A stretch of 64,000 bases of DNA from Maribacter hydrothermalis. GTDB taxonomy: Bacteria; Bacteroidota; Bacteroidia; Flavobacteriales; Flavobacteriaceae. Every line of letters starts with the position of its first letter. The first letter of the stretch is position 1. The notes under the pieces were generated by a model that ran no database searches, was not told where the DNA came from, and worked only from the letters and a program-made list of their open reading frames with translations. A program made the translations under genes and the position numbers. Below, piece after piece: positions 1 through 8,825 of this stretch. The DNA lies in contig NZ_CP018760.1 in assembly GCF_001913155.1 (NCBI RefSeq), positions 2,852,001-2,916,000 of the forward strand, read 5' to 3'.

Positions 1-456
1 AAATCTTGCGGGAGAATAAAAAGTAAAGATTGGAAACTAGTTGTTATTGGAGAAGGGCCTCTAGAATTAGAATTAAAAAATGAGGGTAATATGCTTAATG
101 TCTCAAAAAATATTCTTTTTTTAGGACAAAGACAAGGAATTGGTTTATATGCGTGGTTTAATATTTCTCAAATTTTTGTACTACCAAGTATTTATGAGCC
201 ATTTGGTGCTGTAGTTAACGAAGCCCTCCTTGGAGGGTGTAAAGTGCTTTGTTCAAAAGTTGCGGGTGCATCCACTCTAATCAATGAGAAAAATGGAATT
301 TTATTTGACCCAACAAATGCAAAAGAATTTGAAGAGAAGTTGGACCAATTACTGAAGAGTATCGATGGGAATCCTCATACTATTCATTCTATAAGAGAAA
401 GTACAATGCCATTTAGTTTTCAGGATAAAATAGACATCTTAATCCCTGTATTATAG
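1..456 (+). CDS. Glycosyltransferase family 4, C-terminal part (5' end outside window)
   Basis: The reading frame is open from base 1, so only the last 151 residues are present. They correspond to the nucleotide-sugar-binding Rossmann domain of a GT4 (GT-B fold) glycosyltransferase. The fragment starts with a beta strand of the type KLVVIGEGP, followed later by VLPSIYEPFGAVVNEAL, which contains the paired glutamates (EPFG...NEAL, an E-x7-E type motif) that bind the donor sugar nucleotide. The C-terminal glycine-rich stretch NGILFDP is also typical. It lies 10 bp upstream of an ATP-grasp gene and in the same direction, so it is probably part of the polysaccharide operon. Donor and acceptor cannot be read from the sequence. 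Confidence 0.85.
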   Translation, partial: KSCGRIKSKDWKLVVIGEGPLELELKNEGNMLNVSKNILFLGQRQGIGLYAWFNISQIFVLPSIYEPFGAVVNEALLGGCKVLCSKVAGASTLINEKNGILFDPTNAKEFEEKLDQLLKSIDGNPHTIHSIRESTMPFSFQDKIDILIPVL

Positions 457-466
457 ATATTGTTCA

Positions 467-1351
467 ATGAATACTAATGAAAGAAAATATAAAACTAATT
501 TTAAAAGGTTTTTGCTTAAATGTTTGCGAAAATGTACTACCGATAAATTATATTATCAAATACGCTATTATTATACGTTTAAGCGCCCGCTCAATTTAAA
601 AAAGCCGGATACCCTAATGGCCACTATTATTTGGCAAAATTTGTATGACCGTGCACCTATTTATACGGAACTAGTAGATAAATATGCGGTAAGGGTCTAT
701 GTAGAAGAAAAAATTGGAGCTCAATATTTAAATGACTTATATGGGGTTTATGACACTGTAACTGAGGTTGATTTTGAAACTTTACCTCAACAATTTGTAT
801 TAAAAGGCACCCATGGGGCAGATATGATTTTAATATGTAAAAACAAAGCGGACTTTGACATTGACGGTGCAAAGCGTAAAATGGATACATGGTTAAAAAC
901 CAATTTTTACCAGCTTTGGGGAGAGCATGCATATAACCATGTGCCACCGCGTATTATTTGCGAACAGTTCTTGGCCAATGAAAACGAGAATGCGCTAGTC
1001 GATTATAAATTTCACTGCTTTCATGGAGAGCCTAAACATATACAAATAGATAGGAATCGGTTTATAGATCACACCCTAAATTTTTATGACTTAGAGTGGA
1101 ATCGTCTTCCATTTGGATTATGGTACCCACAATCTGAAAAAGATTTGCCGAGGCCAAAAAATTTAAATGTTATGGTTGATTTAGCACGTAAATTGGCTAG
1201 AAATTTTAAATTTGTACGTGTAGACTTTTATAATATAGAAGGTAGAATCTATTTCGGAGAAATGACCTTTTACCCTTGTAATGGTTTTGGTGTTTTTACT
1301 CCCCCCGAAAAAGATTTTGAGTTTGGTTCTTGGCTAAATTCAAGGGAATAA
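467..1351 (+). CDS. TupA-like ATP-grasp protein of polysaccharide locus
   Basis: This 294-residue protein resembles the TupA-like ATP-grasp family, which occurs in capsule and teichuronopeptide-type loci. Members are thought to ligate an amino acid or similar group to a sugar carboxylate at the expense of ATP. Visible signatures are the strand QQFVLKGTHGAD near residue 110 (ATP-binding lysine and glycine-rich turn), ICEQFL near 165, the DYKFHCFHGEP segment near 180, and the C-terminal VRVDFYNIEGRIYFGEMTFYP, where the D and E residues would bind metal. No signal peptide is seen, so it should act in the cytoplasm. It sits between two glycosyltransferase genes with gaps of 10 and 22 bp. The substrate is unknown. 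Confidence 0.8.
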   Translation: MNTNERKYKTNFKRFLLKCLRKCTTDKLYYQIRYYYTFKRPLNLKKPDTLMATIIWQNLYDRAPIYTELVDKYAVRVYVEEKIGAQYLNDLYGVYDTVTEVDFETLPQQFVLKGTHGADMILICKNKADFDIDGAKRKMDTWLKTNFYQLWGEHAYNHVPPRIICEQFLANENENALVDYKFHCFHGEPKHIQIDRNRFIDHTLNFYDLEWNRLPFGLWYPQSEKDLPRPKNLNVMVDLARKLARNFKFVRVDFYNIEGRIYFGEMTFYPCNGFGVFTPPEKDFEFGSWLNSRE

Positions 1352-1373
1352 ATAACTAGAACAAATAAGGCTT

Positions 1374-3641
1374 TTGAAAATACTCTTTATTCATAACAAT
1401 TACGCAAGTAACACTACAGGTGAGGAATACGCCGCAGAATCCTTAAAAGAAATTTTAGAGCAGAATGGCCATGAAGTAAAATGGTTTAGGCGTTTTTCTG
1501 ATGTGATTAATGATTCTTTTCTTAGAAAGGTGCAAGCTTTTTTTTCGGGTGTGTATAATCCTAGGGCAGTACATGAACTTAAAGTCTTGTTAGATGAATT
1601 TCAACCCGATGTAATTCAAGTTCAAAACTTATATCCTTTTATATCCCCTGGTATTGTAAAGACCATAAAACGTAGAGGTATACCCTTGGTAATGCGTTGC
1701 CCTAACTATCGTATTTTTTGCCCTACTGGCTTGCATTTAGACGGCCAAGGTGCTATTTGCGAAAAATGCCTAAGCGGAACACGGGAACTTAATTGTATTC
1801 TTAAGAATTGTGAAAATGATGTGCCCAAGAGTGTAGGCTATGCACTCCGTAATTTCTTGGCACGTACTTTTTGGCATGTTACTAGCGCTATGGACGCTTA
1901 CATTGTACAATCGGCTTTTCAGAAACAAAAATTTATAGATAATGGTATACCTGCAAACAAACTGTTTGTGTTACCAGGCTTAAGTTCAAAGAATAGTATT
2001 TCGAAATCTAATTTAATACCAGAATATGTAACGTTTATTGGTAGGGTAAGTGAAGAAAAAGGAATTAAAGAGTTTATTAAGGCAGCATCTTTTTTGCCGA
2101 ATGTTCCATTCGTAATAGCCGGCAGTATACCAAAAAATTTATCGTATTTAATTGAGGAATTTCCAATTAATTTAGAATGGCGCGGTTTTATTGCAGGTAA
2201 ACAATTAGATGATTTGTATGCATCCTCAAAAATCATTGTAGTACCAAGTAAGTGGTACGAAGGTTTTCCTAATGTGCTAACCAGTGCTATGAAACATGGT
2301 AAGGCTATCATAACGAGTAACCTTGGGGCAATGGCGAATATTATTGAGCATAATGAAACAGGGATACTGGTGCAACCGGGTGATGTAATTGGATTAACAG
2401 GAGCTATTAAAGAGTTGTTTACCGACGATGAAAAAAGAAGCTTACTGGGGAATAACGCTCGGAAAAAGGCGGCTTTAAGATATAATAGTACAAAGGTTTA
2501 TGATCAGTTGCTTTATTTGTATGACTCATTATTATCTGAAAAAGACCGGAAATCGAAGAATATACTGGCCGTTTTACACTACCCGCCACCTGTTCATGGT
2601 GCGGCAATGGTAGGTAAATTTATAATGGAAAGTAATTTGATTAATAATAAATTCAAAATAAATTATATTAATCTAGGAACATCAACAAAAGTAAATGAAA
2701 TTGGATATGGAAGTTTTCTGAAAATTAAAAGATATATTAAGATATTATATAATACACTAAAACACTTATACAAGGATAAACCCAAACTTGTTTATATTAC
2801 TTTAACCTCGTCTGGTGCAGGTTTTTTTAAAGATGCTATTGTCGTGTTTTTAAGTCAAATATTTAGTAAAAAAATTGTGCTACATTTTCATAACAAAGGG
2901 GTGAAAACAAAACAGCATCAATGGTTAGACAATTTATTTTATAGGCAGGTTTTTAAAGGGTCAGAAGTGATATTATTATCAAATTATTTGTATGAAGATG
3001 TCAAAAAATATGTGTCAGTAGAAAATGTTCATATTTGTCCAAATGGAATTCCATTAACAAATAGTTCATTGAAGTCAAGTCTTGTGAAGAATGAAGTAGT
3101 ACAGCTCTTATTTTTATCTAATCTTATAGCTTCCAAAGGCGTATTTGATTTGCTTATGGCTTGTCAAATCCTAAAGAATAAAAGAGTACCTTTTTTTTGC
3201 AGATTCATTGGTAATATTGGGGATATAAGTCTTGCGGAATTTATTGCAAAAGTAAATGAATTAGGCCTTTCTGATTGTGTCTGTTATGATGGTCCAAAGT
3301 ATGGTTTAGAAAAAGAGATTGCTTTCGAAAATAGCGATATATTTGTTTTTCCCACAAAAAATGAATGCTTTCCATTGGTTTTATTGGAAGCTTCGCAGCT
3401 CTCCTTGCCAATTATCTCAACCAATGAAGGGGGTATACCAGATATTGTAAAGAATAACCAATCAGGATTTTTAGTTGAAAGACAGGATTCCTTAGAACTT
3501 GCTAAAAAAATTGAACTCCTTATAACAAATTCGGAATTACGTGTTAAAATGGGAGAAATTGGGAAAGAAAATTTTAATGAATTCTTTACTTTAGATAAGT
3601 TTGAAGAAAGATTCTCACAAATTTTGGAAGAAATAGTTTAA
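1374..3641 (+). CDS. Two fused GT4 glycosyltransferases
   Basis: One 755-residue frame encodes two complete GT-B glycosyltransferases. The first (about 1-390) begins with MKILFIHN and the segment TGEEYAAESL, has a cysteine-rich patch (CP, CEKC, C...NC) common in one GT4 subgroup, and the donor-site motif WYEGFPNVLTSAM. The second (about 395-755) restarts with ILAVLHYPPPVHGAA and ends with a motif of the form NECFPLVLLEAS followed by GGIPDIV. The start codon is TTG; no better ATG lies upstream of the conserved first strand. GT4 enzymes are normally 350-400 residues, so this is a fusion, possibly adding two successive sugars. The second half looks more AT-rich than the first, which may indicate a recombination junction near base 2600. 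Confidence 0.85.
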   Translation: MKILFIHNNYASNTTGEEYAAESLKEILEQNGHEVKWFRRFSDVINDSFLRKVQAFFSGVYNPRAVHELKVLLDEFQPDVIQVQNLYPFISPGIVKTIKRRGIPLVMRCPNYRIFCPTGLHLDGQGAICEKCLSGTRELNCILKNCENDVPKSVGYALRNFLARTFWHVTSAMDAYIVQSAFQKQKFIDNGIPANKLFVLPGLSSKNSISKSNLIPEYVTFIGRVSEEKGIKEFIKAASFLPNVPFVIAGSIPKNLSYLIEEFPINLEWRGFIAGKQLDDLYASSKIIVVPSKWYEGFPNVLTSAMKHGKAIITSNLGAMANIIEHNETGILVQPGDVIGLTGAIKELFTDDEKRSLLGNNARKKAALRYNSTKVYDQLLYLYDSLLSEKDRKSKNILAVLHYPPPVHGAAMVGKFIMESNLINNKFKINYINLGTSTKVNEIGYGSFLKIKRYIKILYNTLKHLYKDKPKLVYITLTSSGAGFFKDAIVVFLSQIFSKKIVLHFHNKGVKTKQHQWLDNLFYRQVFKGSEVILLSNYLYEDVKKYVSVENVHICPNGIPLTNSSLKSSLVKNEVVQLLFLSNLIASKGVFDLLMACQILKNKRVPFFCRFIGNIGDISLAEFIAKVNELGLSDCVCYDGPKYGLEKEIAFENSDIFVFPTKNECFPLVLLEASQLSLPIISTNEGGIPDIVKNNQSGFLVERQDSLELAKKIELLITNSELRVKMGEIGKENFNEFFTLDKFEERFSQILEEIV

Positions 3642-3877
3642 TGTAACTTTTAAATTAAAAGTAAGAGAATCGATGCTAGTAAAAAAGGCATTAACAAAAT
3701 TTAATATGTAAACCCAACTTTAAAATGTATGTTAACTGTGTTTTTAATAAGAATAAAATTTACGGTTGCGGGTCAATATTAACTTGATTGAGCTCATTTT
3801 TTTTTGTAAGAAAATGTAAATTTATATATTCATAATGCCATTCCCCCAAGTTTAAAATTTTACTCAAGAGTCCACTT

Positions 3878-4594
3878 ATGCAGATATTTGATTATAACGT
3901 TATTACAAAGCTTCCTGAATTACCGGTTAAATCGAAAACCTTCATTAATACCATAAATCCACATAGTTATTGTATGGCGGAAAAAGACGCGGAATTTAAA
4001 AATGCACTTTTAAGTTCAGATGTTTTATTACCGGATGGAATAGGGATTGTATGGGCTGGCAAAGTTTTAAAAGACAGAAAAATAAGTAAGATTGCCGGCT
4101 TTGATATTTTTGTTTACTTATTGGACTATTTAGAAGAGAATAAAGGCAGTTGTTTTTTTCTTGGTGCTTCGCAAAATGAATTGGATTTAATTCGTTCAAA
4201 AGCAGCGGTAGAATACCCTAATATTACTATTGGTATGTATTCTCCACCTTTTAAAAGTGAATTTTCTGCGGAGGACAGTAAAGAAATGTGCGACCAAGTA
4301 AATGCATTTAAACCAGATGTGTTGTTTGTGGGTATGACAGCCCCCAAACAAGAAAAATGGGTTCATGCACATAAAGACGCCCTAAATGTAGAAATCACCT
4401 GTTGCATAGGTGCCGTTTTTGATTTTTATGCGGGTACTGTAAAACGTTCGCATCCTTTTTGGATAAAACATGGTTTAGAGTGGTTACCACGATTCTTTAA
4501 AGAACCAAAAAGATTGGCTGAACGCAATTTAGTTTCTACACCTAAATTTATTTTAGAAGTATTCAAACATAAAATAGCACCTAAAAAAGGATAA
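3878..4594 (+). CDS. WecG/TagA/CpsF family glycosyltransferase (GT26)
   Basis: A 238-residue protein of the usual GT26 length. Family signatures are visible: the N-terminal TINPHSYCMAEKD segment, DGIGIVWAGK, the phosphate-binding stretch CFFLGAS, VLFVGMTAPKQEKW, and the C-terminal GLEWLPRFFKEPKR. GT26 enzymes add ManNAc(A) or a related sugar to a polyprenyl-diphosphate-linked acceptor on the cytoplasmic side of the inner membrane, usually as the second sugar of a repeat unit. A 236-bp gap precedes it, so it may start its own transcript. The 13 bases GTCCACTTATGCA at its start codon also occur upstream of the Wzc-like gene at 5764. The exact sugar cannot be stated. Confidence 0.9.
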   Translation: MQIFDYNVITKLPELPVKSKTFINTINPHSYCMAEKDAEFKNALLSSDVLLPDGIGIVWAGKVLKDRKISKIAGFDIFVYLLDYLEENKGSCFFLGASQNELDLIRSKAAVEYPNITIGMYSPPFKSEFSAEDSKEMCDQVNAFKPDVLFVGMTAPKQEKWVHAHKDALNVEITCCIGAVFDFYAGTVKRSHPFWIKHGLEWLPRFFKEPKRLAERNLVSTPKFILEVFKHKIAPKKG

Positions 4595-4622
4595 TATTTG
4601 TGTTTAGTTTTACTCTTCCAAA

Positions 4623-5687
4623 ATGCCGTATTCATTGAGCACACTTACATCCCTTAAAAAATTATTTCAACTCATAGAAAATAAGCGGTTTCATTATTTA
4701 CATAAAAAGGAGGCTTTAACTATATATAATGAGTTTTCTAAAGTGAAAAATGCAATTTCTAAGTTAGATAGAAAGAAAGCAGATGACTATGCCATAGAAG
4801 TTTTAGGGTCTAAACGATTTGCGCCGTGGCTATATGTATATACCATTAATGCTGGTGTATTTAAAGAAGGTTGGATTCCTGATAATTATTATAGAGAAAT
4901 TGTCGTTCCTAAAGTACAAGGGGCACATGGCCAATTGTCCTTTAGTAATATGATAACCAATTCTTTCTTTGAAACCACCTTATTTCCCGATCAGGCCTAT
5001 AGTGCAAATGGCAAATGGATCTCAAAAGATAAAAAGCTATTAAAACATGCTGACTTGGCTGACGTATTTTTTGAACAAAGTGATAAGATAGTTTTTAAAA
5101 AAGATAACTCGCTAAAAGGAAAAGGAGTGTATTGTTTTTCTAAGATAAATTTTAATAGTGATGAAATAAATGAATTGGGTAACGGTGTAGTTCAAAATTT
5201 TATTCATCAACATGCTTTTTTTAAACAATTTTGTGCTAGTGCTTTAACAACTTTAAGAATAACCACTGTCGTTAATGCAACGAATACGATAGAAGTTAGG
5301 GCTTCCTATATAAAATTTGGCAGAGCGGGTGAAACACATGTAAATGGGAAAGCCCAAATTGCAGTTGCTGTCGATTGTAATACAGGTGAGTTGGCAGAAT
5401 TTGGACATTTGTCTAATTGGAGTTCAACCAATGTTCACCCAGATAGTAAAGAACGTTTTAAAAATAAAATCATTCCTAAGTATAGAGAGGCAATTGAGCT
5501 ATGTAAAGAACTTCACGAGAACGTCCCATATATTGGATGTATAGGCTGGGATGTAGCAATTGATGAAGAAGAAAAAATACATATTATAGAATGGAACGGA
5601 TTTCATAACGATATAAAATATAGCGAAATGACCCAAGGCCCTTGTTTTTTAAATTTAGGATGGGAAAACTTGTGGAAGACCCATTAA
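4623..5687 (+). CDS. Sugar-transfer-associated ATP-grasp protein
   Basis: A 354-residue protein resembling the 'sugar-transfer associated ATP-grasp' family, found in O-antigen and capsule loci. The N-terminal third is helical and basic. The ATP-grasp part starts near DKIVFKKDNSLKGKGVY (ATP-binding lysines around residue 155-165), continues through VVQNFIHQH and LRITTVV, and ends with IGWDVAIDEEEKIHIIEWNG, where the D, E and N would coordinate magnesium. There is no signal peptide, so it is predicted to be cytoplasmic. It is the second ATP-grasp enzyme in this locus, which suggests that the glycan carries an amide-linked or otherwise ligated substituent. It lies 28 bp after the GT26 gene. Confidence 0.8.
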   Translation: MPYSLSTLTSLKKLFQLIENKRFHYLHKKEALTIYNEFSKVKNAISKLDRKKADDYAIEVLGSKRFAPWLYVYTINAGVFKEGWIPDNYYREIVVPKVQGAHGQLSFSNMITNSFFETTLFPDQAYSANGKWISKDKKLLKHADLADVFFEQSDKIVFKKDNSLKGKGVYCFSKINFNSDEINELGNGVVQNFIHQHAFFKQFCASALTTLRITTVVNATNTIEVRASYIKFGRAGETHVNGKAQIAVAVDCNTGELAEFGHLSNWSSTNVHPDSKERFKNKIIPKYREAIELCKELHENVPYIGCIGWDVAIDEEEKIHIIEWNGFHNDIKYSEMTQGPCFLNLGWENLWKTH

Positions 5688-5740
5688 ACATCAATGAATT
5701 ATGTTCCCAATTGGTAATGATTCTTTAAATTTGTCCACTT

Positions 5741-5767
5741 ATGCATAATCTTGATTTATATTCATGA
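5741..5767 (+). other. Possible 8-codon leader ORF coupled to the Wzc-like gene
   Basis: A short frame MHNLDLYS ends with a TGA that overlaps the ATG of the next gene (ATGA at 5764). The bases around its start, GTCCACTTATGCA, match those around the start of the GT26 gene at 3878. It could be a remnant of a duplicated gene start or a translated leader that couples ribosomes to the kinase gene. A TAnnTTTG-type box (TAAATTTG) lies at 5726-5733. This is a sequence observation; translation is unproven. Confidence 0.25.
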
Positions 5768-8076
5768 AAGACGCTCCGTTTAGTTTAGATCTTGAGGAAA
5801 ACGACCAGCCTTTAAACTTAAAAGCAATTGTTCAGAAATACCTTAGATATTGGCCTTGGTTTATAGGGGCACTTGTTTTGTGCTTGGCTTTGGCCGTTAT
5901 GTATTTGCGCTATGCGCCAATCATATACCAGTCTACTTCAAAAATTAAAATTGTAGACGAAACCAAAGAAATAGATGTCGCTACAAATCCTTTATCCGTT
6001 TTAGGAAATACTTCTAAAATTAATATGGATAATGAAACCGAGATTTTAAAATCGTACAGAATACTTAATCAAGTAGTAGAAGATTTAAACTTGGGCGTGT
6101 CCTATTTTAAAAAAGGGAGTATTAAGACCACACCCGTTTGGAATCCCCAGTTTAAGGTACTAAAAGACATTGCGGAAGATAGTTTGGTAGAACCAAGAAC
6201 ATTTACCTTCACGATAAATGAAAATGAAATTTATGTAGTTGACGAACAAGAACATGCTAAAACAATTTCATTTTCGCAATTGGATTCTTCTTTAACAGGC
6301 CTGCCTTTTATAGTACAATTACAGCCAGGTGCCGATTTTCAATCGTTTCAAAATGTAAGTTATGAGGTGGTGTTAACTTCTAATAAGGAGGTAAACTTGC
6401 AATTGGCGAGAGACTTACAAGTACAGCCTACCTCAAAAAGCAGTGATATAATTTCGCTTTCCTTACAAGGAGAAAGTGTAGAAAAATCGGAGGCGATATT
6501 AAATACCTTGGTTAAGAAATTTAACCAAGATGGTATTTTAGACCGACAACAAGTATCGCGTAGAACGATTGATTTTATTGATGAACGTTTTTTATACCTA
6601 TCTACGGAGCTAGATTCTATTGAAGGCGGAAAGGAAGATTTTAAAAAGGAAAACAATCTTTCGTACATAGAAGCCGATGCCGGAATTTCCTTAGAGCGGA
6701 AATCCAATACGGAAAGTGAAGTAGCTACTTTAGAAACTCAAATTTCACTATCGGACTTGTTGAAAAAATCGGTAATTGGTCAGGCGGCTTTTGAACTGCT
6801 TCCTGTTGATGTTGGTTTAGAGAATACAGGTTTAAACAATTTGGTGGACCGGTACAACGACTTGGTGCTACAACGAAATAAGTTATTGCAAACCGTGGGT
6901 GCCCAACACCCAAGTTTGGTAGCGCTATCCACCCAGTTAGAAGGGGCAAAGGTAAATATCATTAAAACCATTAACATTTACCAAACGCAATTACGTACCT
7001 CATTACGGCAGTTAAACCAAGAGCAGTCCAAGGTAAATAGTGTGTTTTCGAGACTACCGGAAAAAGAGAAACGGTTACGTTCTATAGAGCGTCAGCAGAG
7101 TATTAAAGAAAACTTGTTCTTGTTATTATTACAAAAAAGAGAAGAGGCGGCCATTAATTTTGCGGTGACGGCACCCTCGGTAAAAATTGTTGATTATGGG
7201 TTAACCAACACCATACCCGTAGCACCAAAGAAAATAGTGGTTTTGGGTATTGCCGGACTGCTTGGCTTATTTCTTCCGTTTGCATTTTTGTACATTAAAT
7301 TTGCATTGAACGATAAAGTAGAAGAGCGGGCTGATGTGGAGAGTGTTTCTAGCGCAATTCCATTTTTAGCGGAAATACCGCACTTTAAAAACGATAAGAT
7401 TTTTACTGATTTTAATGACCGTTCTATATTGGCAGAGTCGTTCCGCATTTTGGCGACCAATATCAACTATATGCTGCCCAAAGGGAAGAAAAAAGAAGGA
7501 AGTACCATTTTTGTAACTTCGGGCAACATGAACGAAGGCAAGAGTTTGATTGCCTATAATTTATCGGTTGCCTATGCCAGTATTAATAAAAAGGTGTTGT
7601 TAGTAGGTGCAGACCTAAGAAGTCCGGAGCAGCACAATTATTTTAAAATGGGCATCAATACAAAAGGCCTAACGGACTACTTACAGCACCCGGAAACCAA
7701 CTGGCAAGATTATGTGTACCCAGGTTTGGAAAGCAGTAAACAACACCATGTATGCCTTAGTGGTGCCATACCGCCAAATGCGCCGCAGCTACTTTCTAGC
7801 GATGCCTTTGAAGATTTTATTGCTCAGGCCAAAGAATTCTACGACTTAATTATTGTGGACACCGCACCGACCATTCCGGTAACGGATACCCTATTAATTT
7901 CCGAACATGCCGATGTAACTTTATTTGTAGCACGAGCGGGAGTAACGGACAAATCGGTACTACAAGAAGCCAACGACCTTAACCGTAGGGATAAGTTAAA
8001 GAACATGGCTTTTGTACTGAACGACACACAAATGAATGCTAAAAACACCTATTCGTATTCCTATAAAAAGAAATAA
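5764..8076 (+). CDS. Wzc-like polysaccharide co-polymerase and tyrosine autokinase
   Basis: This 770-residue protein is of the Wzc/Ptk type, which controls chain length and export of surface polysaccharide from the inner membrane. Order of parts: a cytoplasmic N-terminus, a first membrane segment near residues 35-52, a periplasmic Wzz domain, coiled coil and GNVR-type region, a second membrane segment near 492-515, then a BY-kinase domain. Kinase motifs are SGNMNEGKS (Walker A, Lys593), LLVGADLRSP (Walker A', about 614-623) and LIIVDTAPT (Walker B, Asp699). The C-terminus SYSYKKK has only a few tyrosines, a short version of the usual phosphorylated tail. It follows the ATP-grasp gene by 76 bp and is closed by a strong terminator. 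Confidence 0.93.
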   Translation: MKDAPFSLDLEENDQPLNLKAIVQKYLRYWPWFIGALVLCLALAVMYLRYAPIIYQSTSKIKIVDETKEIDVATNPLSVLGNTSKINMDNETEILKSYRILNQVVEDLNLGVSYFKKGSIKTTPVWNPQFKVLKDIAEDSLVEPRTFTFTINENEIYVVDEQEHAKTISFSQLDSSLTGLPFIVQLQPGADFQSFQNVSYEVVLTSNKEVNLQLARDLQVQPTSKSSDIISLSLQGESVEKSEAILNTLVKKFNQDGILDRQQVSRRTIDFIDERFLYLSTELDSIEGGKEDFKKENNLSYIEADAGISLERKSNTESEVATLETQISLSDLLKKSVIGQAAFELLPVDVGLENTGLNNLVDRYNDLVLQRNKLLQTVGAQHPSLVALSTQLEGAKVNIIKTINIYQTQLRTSLRQLNQEQSKVNSVFSRLPEKEKRLRSIERQQSIKENLFLLLLQKREEAAINFAVTAPSVKIVDYGLTNTIPVAPKKIVVLGIAGLLGLFLPFAFLYIKFALNDKVEERADVESVSSAIPFLAEIPHFKNDKIFTDFNDRSILAESFRILATNINYMLPKGKKKEGSTIFVTSGNMNEGKSLIAYNLSVAYASINKKVLLVGADLRSPEQHNYFKMGINTKGLTDYLQHPETNWQDYVYPGLESSKQHHVCLSGAIPPNAPQLLSSDAFEDFIAQAKEFYDLIIVDTAPTIPVTDTLLISEHADVTLFVARAGVTDKSVLQEANDLNRRDKLKNMAFVLNDTQMNAKNTYSYSYKKK

Positions 8077-8099
8077 ATACTGCGGAAGAAGCATATACA

Positions 8100-8138
8100 G
8101 TGGCGCCCGCAATTATAGTTGTTGGGCGCTATTTTTTG
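8100..8138 (+). terminator. Rho-independent terminator after the polysaccharide locus
   Basis: The stem GCGCCC/GGGCGC with an inner CAA/TTG helix is followed by a run of six T at 8132-8137. It starts about 25 bp after the Wzc-like stop codon. Confidence 0.8.
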
Positions 8139-8156
8139 TTATGGTGTTAGTGAGTA

Positions 8157-8320
8157 TGAAGTACAAAGTACAAAGTACAAAGTATTAAGTATAAAGTATT
8201 AAGTACAGAGTACAAAGTAGAAAGTACAAAGTATTTAGTAAAGCGTTAAAATCACGAACAACGAATAACGAAGTATTAAGTATAAAGTACAAAGTATTTA
8301 GTAAAGCGTTAATTTTAACA
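8157..8320. repeat. AGTACAAAGTATT-type low-complexity repeats
   Basis: Short units of the form AGTACAA and AGTATTA follow one another irregularly. A 25-base stretch at 8224-8248 that ends in TTTAGTAAAGCGTTA is repeated at 8287-8311. No coding frame is supported. The same words return at 8733-8806, partly inverted. Confidence 0.7.
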
Positions 8321-8442
8321 GCCATCAACGAACAACAAACAACCATCAATGAACAATCATACGCACTTTTGAATTGAACTTGAGTTTTGAGCTTGAACTT
8401 GTATTTGAATTTGTTTTTTTTTCATCAACGAACACTTGTGCT

Positions 8443-8690
8443 GAGCGTAGCCGAAGTGACATGGTGTGTTCCAAAGTTCTCGACTGCGCTCGAAATGACA
8501 TTTAGAAAGTATCGGTCATTGAGCGTAGCCGAAGTGAAATTGTGTGTTCCAAAGTTCTCGACTGCGCTCGAAATGACATTTTGAAAGTATCGGTCGCTGA
8601 GCGTAGCCAAAGTGACATCGTGTGTTCCAAAGTTCTCGACTGCGCTCGAAATGACATTTTGAAGGTATCGGTCACTGAGCGTAGCCGAAG
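8443..8690. repeat. Three tandem 78-bp intergenic repeats plus a partial fourth
   Basis: The word GAGCGTAGCC recurs at 8443, 8521, 8599 and 8677, exactly 78 bp apart. Each full unit also holds GTGTGTTCCAAAGTTCTCG and a small palindrome around CGACTGCGCTCG. Units differ by a few point changes. I recognise the GAGCGTAGCCGAAG and CTCGACTGCGCTCGA words as a dispersed intergenic repeat type in flavobacteria. The open frames across it on both strands arise because 78 is divisible by 3; they are not genes. Confidence 0.85.
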
Positions 8691-8732
8691 CAACCGACAA
8701 CCATCAACGAACAACGAACAACAAAGTATTAC

Positions 8733-8806
8733 GTACAAAGTACAAAGTATTAAGTATATTGTATTTAGTAAAGCGTACTAAGTACTTAATACTTTGTACT
8801 TTGTAC
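8733..8806. repeat. Perfect 24-bp inverted repeat (potential stem-loop)
   Basis: The arm at 8733-8756 (begins GTACAAAGTACAAAG) is the exact reverse complement of 8783-8806 (ends CTTTGTACTTTGTAC). They are separated by a 26-base loop. It has no T-run typical of a terminator directly after it. Confidence 0.75.
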
Positions 8807-8825
8807 TTACAACGCGAAGCGTTAA

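Noticed and set aside
8387..8781. Several open frames on both strands in the repeat island
   Set aside because: Their peptides are translations of the 78-bp and short repeats, with no ribosome-binding site or family resemblance.
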